From: Parcubacteria group bacterium CG11_big_fil_rev_8_21_14_0_20_39_14
Lineage (GTDB): Bacteria; Patescibacteriota; Minisyncoccia; Minisyncoccales; GCA-002787255
Assembly: GCA_002787255.1 (NCBI GenBank)
Contig: PCWD01000034.1
Span: 1 to 10,892, forward strand
DNA length: 10,892 nucleotides
Direction: 5' to 3'
The notes under the pieces are model-generated. The model was not told the origin of the DNA and ran no database searches. It was given only the letters and a program-made list of their open reading frames with translations. Below are positions 1 to 6,392 of the stretch, in pieces. Position 1 is the stretch's first letter. Every line of letters starts with the position of its first letter. A program made the translations under genes and the position numbers.

Positions 1-116
1 CGTGGGATGCAAAGCTATCCCTCTGGGGTACCCCATTAGATGCCCCATTAGATAAAAATTATCAACTGCTTGAAATAGTAGATTTTGATTGTGAATTGAA
101 AGAAAAAGACGAATAG
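1..116 (+). CDS. 3' end of an unidentified gene (partial, runs off the left edge)
   Basis: One frame is open from base 3 to a TAG stop at 114-116, about 37 codons, while the other two forward frames are stopped within 54 bases. The tail ends in a charged stretch (ELKEKDE) and uses the same A/T-ending codons as the neighbouring genes, so it looks like the C-terminus of a protein whose body lies left of the window. I do not recognise the family. The repeated residues PLDAPLD are encoded by the left arm of the palindromic element at 31-151, so part of this tail comes from the repeat. The open stretch is too short to exclude chance. Confidence 0.4.
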   Translation, partial: WDAKLSLWGTPLDAPLDKNYQLLEIVDFDCELKEKDE

Positions 117-151
117 GCATAGTTTCTATCTAACGGGGCTATCTAACAGGG
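31..151. repeat. Palindromic element 1 (CCCC-RTTA family), double-armed
   Basis: The left arm is two near-identical copies in tandem, ccccattagat (31-41) and ccccattagata (43-54). The right arm is two copies in inverse orientation, tatctaacgggg (127-138) and tatctaacaggg (140-151). Copy 43-54 pairs with 127-138 at 11 of 12 positions. Copy 31-41 pairs with 141-151 less well. The space between the inner arms is 72 nt (55-126). A perfect GGGGTACCCC palindrome (25-34) overlaps the left edge. The left arm lies inside the reading frame ending at 116, and its stop codon is in the loop. It shares the CCCC(G/A)TTA end with the elements at 987-1088, 6199-6277 and 10832-10888. Confidence 0.75.
96..123 (+). 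promoter_or_regulatory. Weak candidate promoter upstream of ispE
   Basis: TTGAAA (96-101) resembles a -35 box, and CATAGT (118-123) is a poor -10 box 16 nt further on. If used, transcription would begin near base 130, inside the right arm of palindromic element 1. The match is weak, and the rightward genes could equally be read from a promoter left of the window. Confidence 0.2.
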
Positions 152-210
152 TGCTCAATTTTGTAACTCTTCAGCCTTCGCTTTTGCTTGGCTTCATAGA
201 CAAAATTGGC

Positions 211-1014
211 ATGATGTTTATTCAGGCGAATGCCAAAATAAATTTAAGTTTTGCAATTTTAGGCAAATTGCCAAACGGTTATCACCGGATTGAAAGCATA
301 ACGCAGTCAATTGATTTGGCTGATTTTTTGTTTTTTGAAAAAGCGAAGAAAACCCAGCTTACCGGCAGTTATATTTGCGCCGATACAGATAACCTCATTT
401 CAAAGGCCCAAAAAGTTTTGGAAGAGGAGAGCGGCAGAAAACTTCCCTGCCATATTCATCTTCAAAAAGTTATTCCGATTTCCGCCGGCCTTGGCGGAGG
501 GAGCGCCGATGCCGCCGCGACCTTGATTGCAATAAATGAAATTTACAAATTAAATTTTCCGAAAAATAAATTGGCGGAAATCGGAGTAAAAGTCGGCGCC
601 GATGTCCCGTTTTTTATTTTTGGCGGCACCTGCAAAGTCGGCGGGGTGGGGGAGGAGGTCGTGCCAATAAAAAGAAAATCGCCAAAATTTTACGTGATTG
701 CCCGTCCCCATAAAAGGCTGGAAACCAAAATGATGTATGGTTTAAACGATAAAACTGGAAAAAATTTTTTAAAACTTGCGGGAGAAATCTGTCCTTCAGT
801 GAAAAAAGTTTACAATTTTTTCAAAAAATTCCGGCCAAAAGAACTTGGCTTATCTGGCAGTGGACCATCTCTTTTTTGCGGAGTAAAGAGCTACGAACTT
901 GCCAAAAAAATCATTAAGGGGTTAAATGATTTGGATGGGGATGTTTTTCTTTGCCGACCGCAAAAAGAAGGGATAAAAATATTAAGCCCCGTTACTCATA
1001 AATCCAGCCATTGA
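211..1014 (+). CDS. ispE: 4-diphosphocytidyl-2-C-methyl-D-erythritol kinase (IspE)
   Basis: IspE is the ATP-dependent kinase that phosphorylates the 2-hydroxyl of CDP-methylerythritol, the fourth MEP step, in the cytoplasm. It is a GHMP-fold protein. From the ATG at 211 it has 267 residues, a little short for the family. AKINL (catalytic Lys9) and GYH (24-26, cytidine contact) lie near the N-terminus. The ATP loop GLGGGSADAAA is at 93-103, GADVPFF with the catalytic Asp131 follows, and the GHMP motif 3 GLSGSGPS is at 213-220. An in-frame GTG at 151 would add 20 residues unlike any IspE N-terminus, so ATG 211 (or 214) is preferred. No clear Shine-Dalgarno is seen. The last nine residues (SPVTHKSSH) and the TGA stop are supplied by palindromic element 2. 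ispD follows 81 bases downstream on the same strand. Confidence 0.95.
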   Translation: MMFIQANAKINLSFAILGKLPNGYHRIESITQSIDLADFLFFEKAKKTQLTGSYICADTDNLISKAQKVLEEESGRKLPCHIHLQKVIPISAGLGGGSADAAATLIAINEIYKLNFPKNKLAEIGVKVGADVPFFIFGGTCKVGGVGEEVVPIKRKSPKFYVIARPHKRLETKMMYGLNDKTGKNFLKLAGEICPSVKKVYNFFKKFRPKELGLSGSGPSLFCGVKSYELAKKIIKGLNDLDGDVFLCRPQKEGIKILSPVTHKSSH

Positions 1015-1088
1015 ATTCAATTATGGGGATTTATAAGGTAATGGAATGGGCAATTTGAACTTAACTACAATAATTATGAGTAACGGGG
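987..1088. repeat. Palindromic element 2 (CCCC-RTTA family), between ispE and ispD
   Basis: The 15-bp arms are perfect: CCCCGTTACTCATAA (987-1001) and its reverse complement at 1074-1088, enclosing 72 nt (1002-1073). A nested inverted pair, ataaatcc (998-1005) and ggatttat (1027-1034), surrounds the palindrome attgaattcaat (1010-1021). The ispE stop (1012-1014) lies in the loop. The right arm ends in GGGGT just before the ispD start at 1096, about where a Shine-Dalgarno would be. No T-run follows, so it does not look like an intrinsic terminator. Confidence 0.85.
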
Positions 1089-1095
1089 TAAACTT

Positions 1096-1776
1096 ATGAA
1101 TTTTGTAATATTATTGGCTGCCGGCGAAAGCCGAAGAACAGGCAAAATTAATAAAGTTTTTTATAAAATTAAGGGAAAGCCGCTGATTTTTTACACTATT
1201 TTGGCATTTGAAAAACACCCCAAAATTAAAAAAATAATTTTGGTGGCCCGGAGAAAAGATTTTAAAAAAACCGCTTTTTTAATTAAAAAATATAGGTTCA
1301 GAAAAATAGCAGTTATTATTGAGGGAGGAAAAGAACGGCAGGATTCTTCGTATTGCGGATTAGGGGCGGCTGAAGTTTTGGGCGCCAAAAAAGGCGATTT
1401 AATTTTATTTCACAATGTTTCCAATCCCCTAATTTCCCAAAAAGAAATTTTTGATGTTATTAAAGAAGGCAAAAGATACGGGGCTGCCCTACTTGGCCAG
1501 CTGTTAAAAGATACTTTGAAAAAAGTTAAGAAAAATTTTGTTAAAAAAACCATTCCCCGGCAAAATCTTTGGTTAGCCCAAACTCCCCAGGTAATAGAAT
1601 ATAGTCTTGCAAAGAAAGCTTTTAAAAAAGCTCAATTTCATGCTACGGATGACGTTTCTTTGGTGGAAAAAATCGGTAGAAAAGTGAAAATGACCCCCTG
1701 TTCTTATAGAAATTTTAAAATTACCACCAAGGAAGATTTGGACATTATTAAGAACCTAATAAATAATGGGAAGTAA
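1096..1776 (+). CDS. ispD: 2-C-methyl-D-erythritol 4-phosphate cytidylyltransferase (IspD)
   Basis: IspD transfers CMP from CTP to MEP, giving the CDP-methylerythritol that IspE phosphorylates. It is a soluble Rossmann-like nucleotidyltransferase. At 226 residues the length is normal. The nucleotide loop LAAGESRRTG is at 7-16, with Lys20 matching the conserved lysine. GGKERQDS is at 77-84, the KDT motif at 138-140, Arg155 before LWLAQTPQ (158-165), ATDD at 183-186, and NFKITTKEDL at 206-215 carries the C-terminal conserved lysine. The usual HDAARP motif reads HNVSNP (106-111), losing the conserved Asp and Arg. Such sugar and polyol cytidylyltransferases include TarI-type relatives, but the neighbours ispE, ispH and ispG make IspD by far the best call. 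GGGGT of the preceding repeat arm is the only Shine-Dalgarno-like sequence. Confidence 0.9.
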   Translation: MNFVILLAAGESRRTGKINKVFYKIKGKPLIFYTILAFEKHPKIKKIILVARRKDFKKTAFLIKKYRFRKIAVIIEGGKERQDSSYCGLGAAEVLGAKKGDLILFHNVSNPLISQKEIFDVIKEGKRYGAALLGQLLKDTLKKVKKNFVKKTIPRQNLWLAQTPQVIEYSLAKKAFKKAQFHATDDVSLVEKIGRKVKMTPCSYRNFKITTKEDLDIIKNLINNGK

Positions 1777-1780
1777 ATTT

Positions 1781-1796
1781 ATTCGCATATTCGCAA
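1781..1796. repeat. Short tandem duplication in the ispD-ispH spacer
   Basis: attcgcat (1781-1788) is followed directly by attcgcaa (1789-1796). This is the only structure seen in the 43-nt spacer, which has no convincing promoter or Shine-Dalgarno. It is small enough to be chance. Confidence 0.35.
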
Positions 1797-1819
1797 AAGA
1801 TTCATAATTTTGTAGAAAC

Positions 1820-2656
1820 ATGAAACTCGTTATCGCTAAAAATCAGGGTTTTTGTTTTGGGGGAAAAAGAGCTTTTAGAATTGCCGAAAAATCATTAAAA
1901 AAAGACCCCCGGCCGATTCAGTTTCTTGGCGATATTTTGCACAACAATGAGGTGATGAATCATTTCAGAAAAAAAGGAGGAAAAATAGTTTTGAATTTAG
2001 GCAGGGTATTTGGGGGCACCCTGATAATCAGCGCTCACGGCGCACCTTTTAAAATTTTGGAAAAAGCCAGGAATAAAAAAATAATCGCAAGAGATACAAC
2101 TTGTCCTTTTGTAAAAAAGAATCAAGGCATAATTTTTGATTTAGCTAAAAAGAGATACAAGGTTATTATTGTTGGGAACAAACATCACAAAGAAGTTAAG
2201 GGCTTGCAAAGTTTTGCTAAAAATAGAGCTTTGGTTGTAGAAAATATCCGGCAGGCAAAAAAACTCCCCAAATTCAAAAAGTTGGGAGTAATTTCTCAGA
2301 CCACCCAGAGTCTGGAAAATTTCAATAAGATTTCAGAAATTTTAAAGAAAAAAGCCAGAGAAATAAAAATTTACAATACTATTTGCCCGAGCATTTTGGT
2401 TCGCCAAAAAGAACTTTTGGAAATTATTAAAAAAGTTGACAAAGTTTTGGTTATTGGTTCTCATCTTTCCGCCAATACAAAACGATTGGTTGAAATTTCA
2501 AAAAAACAGGGTTTTCCGACAATTTGGATAAACGGCCCGGAAGAATTAGAAAAATACAAGTTTGAAAAAAAGATAAGATTGGGAATAGTTTCCGGCGCCT
2601 CTACACCCGATTATTTGATAAAAAGAATAATAGGGCAATTAAATCGCTATGATTAA
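1820..2656 (+). CDS. ispH: 4-hydroxy-3-methylbut-2-enyl diphosphate reductase (IspH)
   Basis: IspH (LytB) performs the last MEP step, reductive dehydroxylation of HMBPP to IPP and DMAPP, using a 4Fe-4S cluster and two electrons from ferredoxin or flavodoxin. The 278 residues are on the short side for bacterial IspH, without the C-terminal extension some have. The three cluster cysteines are Cys12 (QGFCFGG), Cys95 (DTTCPFV) and Cys189 (NTICPS). The substrate residues are His41 (LHNNEV), His73 (SAHGAP), His123 and the catalytic Glu125 (KHHKEVKG). SQTTQS (159-164) and GASTPD (259-264) are also in place. The conserved SSN phosphate-binding triplet reads SAN (217-219), and HPEV reads HKEV. The last eight bases overlap ispG, implying translational coupling of the two final, electron-requiring enzymes. 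Confidence 0.95.
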   Translation: MKLVIAKNQGFCFGGKRAFRIAEKSLKKDPRPIQFLGDILHNNEVMNHFRKKGGKIVLNLGRVFGGTLIISAHGAPFKILEKARNKKIIARDTTCPFVKKNQGIIFDLAKKRYKVIIVGNKHHKEVKGLQSFAKNRALVVENIRQAKKLPKFKKLGVISQTTQSLENFNKISEILKKKAREIKIYNTICPSILVRQKELLEIIKKVDKVLVIGSHLSANTKRLVEISKKQGFPTIWINGPEELEKYKFEKKIRLGIVSGASTPDYLIKRIIGQLNRYD

Positions 2657-3698
2657 ACGGCGGAAATCTAAAATAATAAAAATTGGCAACCTCAAAATTG
2701 GAGGTAATTTTCCCATTTTGGTTCAATCAATGACTAATACCAACACCGGGAATATTAAAAAAACAGTAAAACAAATTAAAGAATTGCAAAGCTCCGGTTG
2801 TGAAATAATAAGGGTGGCGGTGCCGGATATGGAATCGGCCAAGGCAATTAAAGAAATTAAAAAACAAATTAAAATTCCCTTAGTTGCCGACATCCATTTT
2901 GATTATGAGCTGGCGATTGAATCAATATTGCAGGGGGCGGATAAAATAAGAATCAATCCGGGAAATATCGGAAATAAAGAAAAAGTTTGGGAAATAATTA
3001 AAATTGCTAAAAAGAAAAGAATTCCAATAAGGATTGGAATAAACAGCGGCTCGCTAGAAAAAGAGCTTTTGGAAAAATATGGTGAAAAAGATATTCCTCG
3101 GGTCATGGTTGAGTCTGCCATGAAATCAATTAAGCTTTTGGAGGGTTTTGGTTTTAGGGACATTGTTGTTTCTTTGAAGTCCAGCGATGTTTTAACTACA
3201 GTTCGAGCGCACGAGCTTTTGGCGAAAAAAACAAATTATCCGTTTCATCTTGGAATTACCGAAGCTGGCACTGAAAAAATCGGAACTATTAAATCGGCAA
3301 TTGGCATAGGCTCTTTGCTTCTCAAGGGGATTGGCGATACAATCAGGGTTTCTTTGAGCGCTGAGCCCGTTGAGGAAGTAAAAGTTGGATTTGAAATTCT
3401 GAAAAGTTTGAAATTAAGAGAGAGGGGGCTGACCATTGTAAGCTGTCCAACTTGCGCCAGGTCCCGGATTCCGGTTGAGAAAATCGCCAAATATGTTGAA
3501 AGTTTTTCTGACAATTTTAAAAAACCATTTAAAATTGCCATAATGGGTTGTATTGTAAACGGCTTGGGTGAGGCCAGAGATACCGATTTGGCAATTGTGG
3601 GAATGGGCGAAAACAAAGCCGGAATTTTCAAAAACGGGAAGTTTGTAAAAAATATTAATAAAGAAGATACAATGTCTTTTTTAAATAAAATTTTGTAA
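2649..3698 (+). CDS. ispG: 4-hydroxy-3-methylbut-2-en-1-yl diphosphate synthase (IspG/GcpE)
   Basis: IspG converts methylerythritol cyclodiphosphate to HMBPP, the substrate of IspH, with a 4Fe-4S cluster and reduced ferredoxin or flavodoxin. It has 349 residues, close to the compact bacterial form without the plant-type insert. The TIM-barrel part begins with PILVQSMTNT (22-31) and includes VADIHFDY (79-86) and RINPGNIG (101-108). The C-terminal cluster domain has Cys266 and Cys269 (SCPTCARSR), then Cys301 and Glu308 in MGCIVNGLGEA, where the usual NGPGE proline is leucine. Its ATG lies inside the ispH end (ATGATTAA, with the ispH stop as the last three bases), an 8-nt overlap typical of coupled translation. 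Confidence 0.96.
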   Translation: MIKRRKSKIIKIGNLKIGGNFPILVQSMTNTNTGNIKKTVKQIKELQSSGCEIIRVAVPDMESAKAIKEIKKQIKIPLVADIHFDYELAIESILQGADKIRINPGNIGNKEKVWEIIKIAKKKRIPIRIGINSGSLEKELLEKYGEKDIPRVMVESAMKSIKLLEGFGFRDIVVSLKSSDVLTTVRAHELLAKKTNYPFHLGITEAGTEKIGTIKSAIGIGSLLLKGIGDTIRVSLSAEPVEEVKVGFEILKSLKLRERGLTIVSCPTCARSRIPVEKIAKYVESFSDNFKKPFKIAIMGCIVNGLGEARDTDLAIVGMGENKAGIFKNGKFVKNINKEDTMSFLNKIL

Positions 3699-3708
3699 TT
3701 CATCTAAA

Positions 3709-4473
3709 ATGTTGAAATTAAATTTTATAGAGAGTGACAATTATTTAACCCCGTTTGCGGATCTTAAAGAATTAAATTTTGTTAGTCATTTCAAGGGAGC
3801 CACTGAAAAAGACTTTAAAAAATGGCGATCGGAAATTATCAACAAAAGAGTACCTCTAATCTCCGAAGTTAAAAAGAAAATAAATTTTGATGGAGAAATT
3901 TTAGAAATTGGGGCCGGAAGCTGTTGGTTGTCAGCAGAGTTATCAAAAATTCCTGAAGTTCGCCATATTTACGCCTTAGATTTTTCTAAGAGAGTTCTTC
4001 AAGAAATAGCCCCCACTATTATAAAACTTTTGAAAGCGAAAGAAGATAAAATAACTCAAATCTTGGGTGATTTTCATAAATTACCGTTTAATGATAGTTC
4101 ATTTGACTTCGTGGTTATTGATGCCGCTCTTCACCATACCAATCATTTAAATTTAGTTCTGCGAGAGATTTATAGAGTTTTGAAATCCAGAGGAAAATTG
4201 GTAGCTATTCGAGAGCCAATTAAATCTTTTTCCTGGCCAATTAAGAAAAAATTTAGCCTTGTTGATAGGCATGTAAAAAAATTTGGCGTAATTGAAAATA
4301 CTTATAGTAAAAAATTGTGGATTAGATATTTTGAAGAAGCTGGGTTTAATCTTTCCATTAAGCCAATTTTCTTTAAAGGGGGCCCAAAAGAGAATTTAAT
4401 TAGATTTACACCAATAAGATTCTTTAATGGCATTTTGTATTCTCGCTATTATTTTATTGCTTCTTCCAAATAA
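3709..4473 (+). CDS. Class I SAM-dependent methyltransferase, substrate unknown
   Basis: This 254-residue protein has a Rossmann-fold methyltransferase core of the Methyltransf_11 kind. Motif I EIGAGSCWLS (66-75) binds AdoMet. The acidic residue Asp91 (ALDFS) follows strand 2, GDFHKLPF (120-127) is the adenine region, and FDFVVIDAALHH (132-143) leads into REIYRVLKSRGKLV. About 60 residues precede motif I, and a less conserved 80-residue C-terminal part may carry the substrate pocket. It begins 10 bases after ispG and ends 7 bases before the DUF72 gene, so it is very likely co-transcribed. Its place behind the MEP genes hints at an isoprenoid, quinone or lipid substrate, but no residue shows this. 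No Shine-Dalgarno is visible. The fold is certain; the function is not. Confidence 0.85.
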   Translation: MLKLNFIESDNYLTPFADLKELNFVSHFKGATEKDFKKWRSEIINKRVPLISEVKKKINFDGEILEIGAGSCWLSAELSKIPEVRHIYALDFSKRVLQEIAPTIIKLLKAKEDKITQILGDFHKLPFNDSSFDFVVIDAALHHTNHLNLVLREIYRVLKSRGKLVAIREPIKSFSWPIKKKFSLVDRHVKKFGVIENTYSKKLWIRYFEEAGFNLSIKPIFFKGGPKENLIRFTPIRFFNGILYSRYYFIASSK

Positions 4474-4480
4474 GTTAATT

Positions 4481-5248
4481 ATGAAAAACAAGATAAGACG
4501 GATTTTTATAGGAACAAGCGGCTGGGTTTACAATGATTGGGAGAAAATTTTTTATCCCGAAGACTTGCGGTCAAAGGATAAATTAAAATATTTTTCAGAA
4601 CATTTTAAAACAGCCGAAATTAATTATTCTTTTTATCATCTCCCAAAACCCGCAACCTATCAAAATTGGTACTCAAAAACACCCAAAGATTTTGTTTTTG
4701 CGGTTAAGGCCAGCCGATACATCTCCCATATTAAGAGATTAAAGGATGTTAAAGAGGCCTGGGAAACCTTTTTAAAAAACGCCCTGAATTTAAAAGAAAA
4801 ACTTGGTCCAATCCTTCTTCAGTTGCCTCCGAGTTTCAAATACAACTCCGAAAATCTTTCTAGAGTTAAAGAGTTTTTGGCATTTGCGACAAAAATTAAA
4901 AATAAAAGAGCAAATCTTCGTTTGGCTATTGAAGTTAGACACCCGTCTTTTAAGAACCCCAAATTTTTTGATTTATTAAAAAAATACAAAGCGGTTTTAG
5001 TTGTATCCGATTCATCAGATTGGATAAAAATTGAAAAATCAAAGTTGGCTGATTTTGTTTATGTTCGAATGCACGGTCCCAAGACCATGTTTTCTTCAAA
5101 ATACAGCAATGAGGAGCTTGAAGATTTGGCTCAAAAAATCAAAAAATGGCAAAAACAAAGACTGGACATTTATTGTTATTTTAACAATGATGTTTCCGGC
5201 TTTGCGGTTGAAAATGCCAAAACACTTCTGAAATTTTGCAATAAATAA
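4481..5248 (+). CDS. DUF72 / YecE family protein
   Basis: The 255 residues have the DUF72 (COG1801) signature throughout: IGTSGWVYNDW (10-20), FYPEDL (24-29), AEINYSFYHLP (45-55), FVFAVKASRYISH (71-83), LGPILLQLPPSF (108-119), LAIEVRHPSF (148-157), then VYVRMHGP and a C-terminal YFNNDVSGFAVENA. The family has a TIM-barrel fold and is widespread, with no firmly established biochemical role that I can cite. ATG 4481 is chosen because conservation starts at once after it. An in-frame ATG at 4427 would add 18 residues encoded inside the methyltransferase gene. It sits between the methyltransferase and the DUF475 gene on the same strand, with no room for its own promoter. Confidence 0.9.
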   Translation: MKNKIRRIFIGTSGWVYNDWEKIFYPEDLRSKDKLKYFSEHFKTAEINYSFYHLPKPATYQNWYSKTPKDFVFAVKASRYISHIKRLKDVKEAWETFLKNALNLKEKLGPILLQLPPSFKYNSENLSRVKEFLAFATKIKNKRANLRLAIEVRHPSFKNPKFFDLLKKYKAVLVVSDSSDWIKIEKSKLADFVYVRMHGPKTMFSSKYSNEELEDLAQKIKKWQKQRLDIYCYFNNDVSGFAVENAKTLLKFCNK

Positions 5249-5282
5249 ATTATGTTTACTATTCTTAATCGTCATTATAGGA

Positions 5283-6203
5283 TTGATAGTTTTTGAAGTT
5301 GTCAGCAGTGTTGATAATGCCATTATTAATGCCCATGTTTTAAAGACCATGAGCGTCCGCTGGCGGAAGATTTTTCTTTTTTGGGGAATAATCACCGCGG
5401 TTTTTCTGGTTCGGGGTCTTCTCCCCTTAGTAGTTGTCTGGCTTTCGGTTCCGGAAATCGGGTTTTGGGGGGCTTTTCGTTCAATGTTTGAAAGATCGCC
5501 GGAAATAGCCGAACTTCTTAGAGCAAGAGAGGGCATTATTCTTATTGGGGCTGGAGTTTTTTTATTTCTGATTTATCTGCATTGGTTGTTTTTGGAAAAA
5601 AAGGACTCTTATTTTATGCCTGATAAATTGGTGAAACCCCATTATGGTGTCTGGTTTTTTGCCATAGCGGCGATGCTTTTGGTGGCGCTTCTTTATTTGG
5701 CAAAATTTTCTCCTTTTTTAATGCTATCGGCCGCCGTTGGCTATGCCATATTTTTTATTATGTATGGATTCAGGGAGCAGGCGGCCCAGCAGGAAGCAAA
5801 AATGTTGGGTCAGGATTCTCATTTAAGCGATTTTTCAAAATTAATGTATTTGGAGGTTTTGGACACTTCTTTCAGCGTTGACGGTGTTTTGGGTGCTTTT
5901 GCTTTCACCACCTTAATCCCTTTGATTTTTATCGGAAATGGAATCGGCGCCTTGGTTGTTAGGGAACTTACAATTAGGGGCATTGATAAAGTGGCAAGAT
6001 ATAAATGGCTCAAAAATGGAGCCATGACCTCAATCGGCATTTTGGGAATATTTTTGATTCTCAAAAGTTTCGGCGTTTATATTCCCGAATATCTTCCGAC
6101 TTTTACTACTATCAGTTTGGTTGGCTTAACATTTTTCAAATCCCATCAATTGTTAAGAAAAAATGGAGTTTCTCTTAAAGAAAAGACGCCAAAATCCCAT
6201 TAA
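5283..6203 (+). CDS. DUF475 family integral membrane protein (TerC superfamily); true start probably upstream
   Basis: This polytopic inner-membrane protein of the DUF475/TerC kind has 306 residues from the TTG at 5283. The two signatures carrying conserved acidic residues are EVVSSVDNA (5-13) and LEVLDTSFSVDGVLGAFA (190-207). GNGIGALVVRELTI (218-231) is also typical. Membrane segments lie near 29-55, 84-105, 122-140, 146-161, 205-225, 248-265 and 272-288. TerC relatives are tied to metal-ion efflux and tellurite resistance; the DUF475 substrate is not established. The TTG start cuts off most of the first helix. The frame stays open upstream to 5232 and encodes the hydrophobic LCLLFLIVIIG just before it, but contains no ATG, GTG or TTG. 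An ATA at 5241 would give MNK plus that helix, 320 residues in all, and an 8-nt overlap with DUF72. The stop lies in palindromic element 3. Confidence 0.85.
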   Translation: MIVFEVVSSVDNAIINAHVLKTMSVRWRKIFLFWGIITAVFLVRGLLPLVVVWLSVPEIGFWGAFRSMFERSPEIAELLRAREGIILIGAGVFLFLIYLHWLFLEKKDSYFMPDKLVKPHYGVWFFAIAAMLLVALLYLAKFSPFLMLSAAVGYAIFFIMYGFREQAAQQEAKMLGQDSHLSDFSKLMYLEVLDTSFSVDGVLGAFAFTTLIPLIFIGNGIGALVVRELTIRGIDKVARYKWLKNGAMTSIGILGIFLILKSFGVYIPEYLPTFTTISLVGLTFFKSHQLLRKNGVSLKEKTPKSH

Positions 6204-6277
6204 CGCGAGCGAGGGAACCCCGTTAGATAGAGCTCGCAAGCTCGCTATCTAATGGGGCGAGCGAGCGACGCGTTAAT
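6199..6277. repeat. Palindromic element 3 (CCCC-RTTA family) after the DUF475 gene
   Basis: The core hairpin pairs ccccgttagatag (6218-6230) with ctatctaatgggg (6245-6257), 12 of 13 positions, the odd one being a G:T wobble. Inside it, gagct (6230-6234) can pair with agctc (6239-6243). An outer pair, attaacgcg (6199-6207) and cgcgttaat (6269-6277), is perfect over 9 bp, separated from the core by GCGAG-type repeats. The DUF475 stop codon (6201-6203) is in the outer left arm. No T-run follows, so this is not a terminator. From 6278 to 6359 I see only weak short inverted pairs and no gene. Confidence 0.85.
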
Positions 6278-6359
6278 ATAGTAAGGAGGAATAGTCTTCC
6301 TTCTACTCTATTAGCTATTTGAGTTGATTTTCAAATTCTTACGAAGTCCGACTTAACAG

Positions 6360-6390
6360 AAAAACCCCGCTACTTTGTAGCAGGGTTTTT
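6360..6390. terminator. Bidirectional intrinsic terminator between the converging operons
   Basis: The stem pairs aaaaaccc (6360-6367) with gggttttt (6383-6390) and gcta (6369-6372) with tagc (6378-6381), with one C/A mismatch between them and a 5-nt loop. A run of five T follows the stem on both strands, so it can end the rightward DUF475 transcript and the leftward oxidoreductase transcript. It begins three bases beyond the leftward stop codon. Confidence 0.85.
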
Positions 6391-6392
6391 GG

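Noticed and set aside
31..151. Tandem ccccattagat copies as a CRISPR array
   Set aside because: The repeats are 11-12 nt, lack regular spacers and are inverted across the loop; there are no cas genes.
151..210. GTG at 151 as the start of ispE
   Set aside because: The 20 extra residues do not resemble the IspE N-terminus and include the edge of palindromic element 1. Conserved sequence begins just after ATG 211/214.
3245..3703. 152-codon open frame on the minus strand
   Set aside because: It lies entirely opposite ispG, whose motifs are intact. The peptide resembles no family I recognise, and such shadows are common opposite A-rich codons.
4427..4480. ATG at 4427 as the start of the DUF72 protein, giving a hydrophobic leader
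   Set aside because: The leader is the methyltransferase 3' end read in another frame. DUF72 proteins are cytosolic and conserved sequence starts after ATG 4481.
5252..5296. ATG at 5252 as the start of the DUF475 gene
   Set aside because: It is in a different frame and reaches a stop after 14 codons. It would need a frameshift for which there is no slippery sequence.
6199..6277. Strong GC-rich hairpin after the DUF475 gene as a Rho-independent terminator
   Set aside because: No T-run follows the stem on either strand. A proper bidirectional terminator with T-runs is present at 6360-6390.
6278..6359. Possible small RNA or tRNA in the gap between the converging operons
   Set aside because: No cloverleaf, CCA-stem or promoter can be made out; only weak short inverted pairs.
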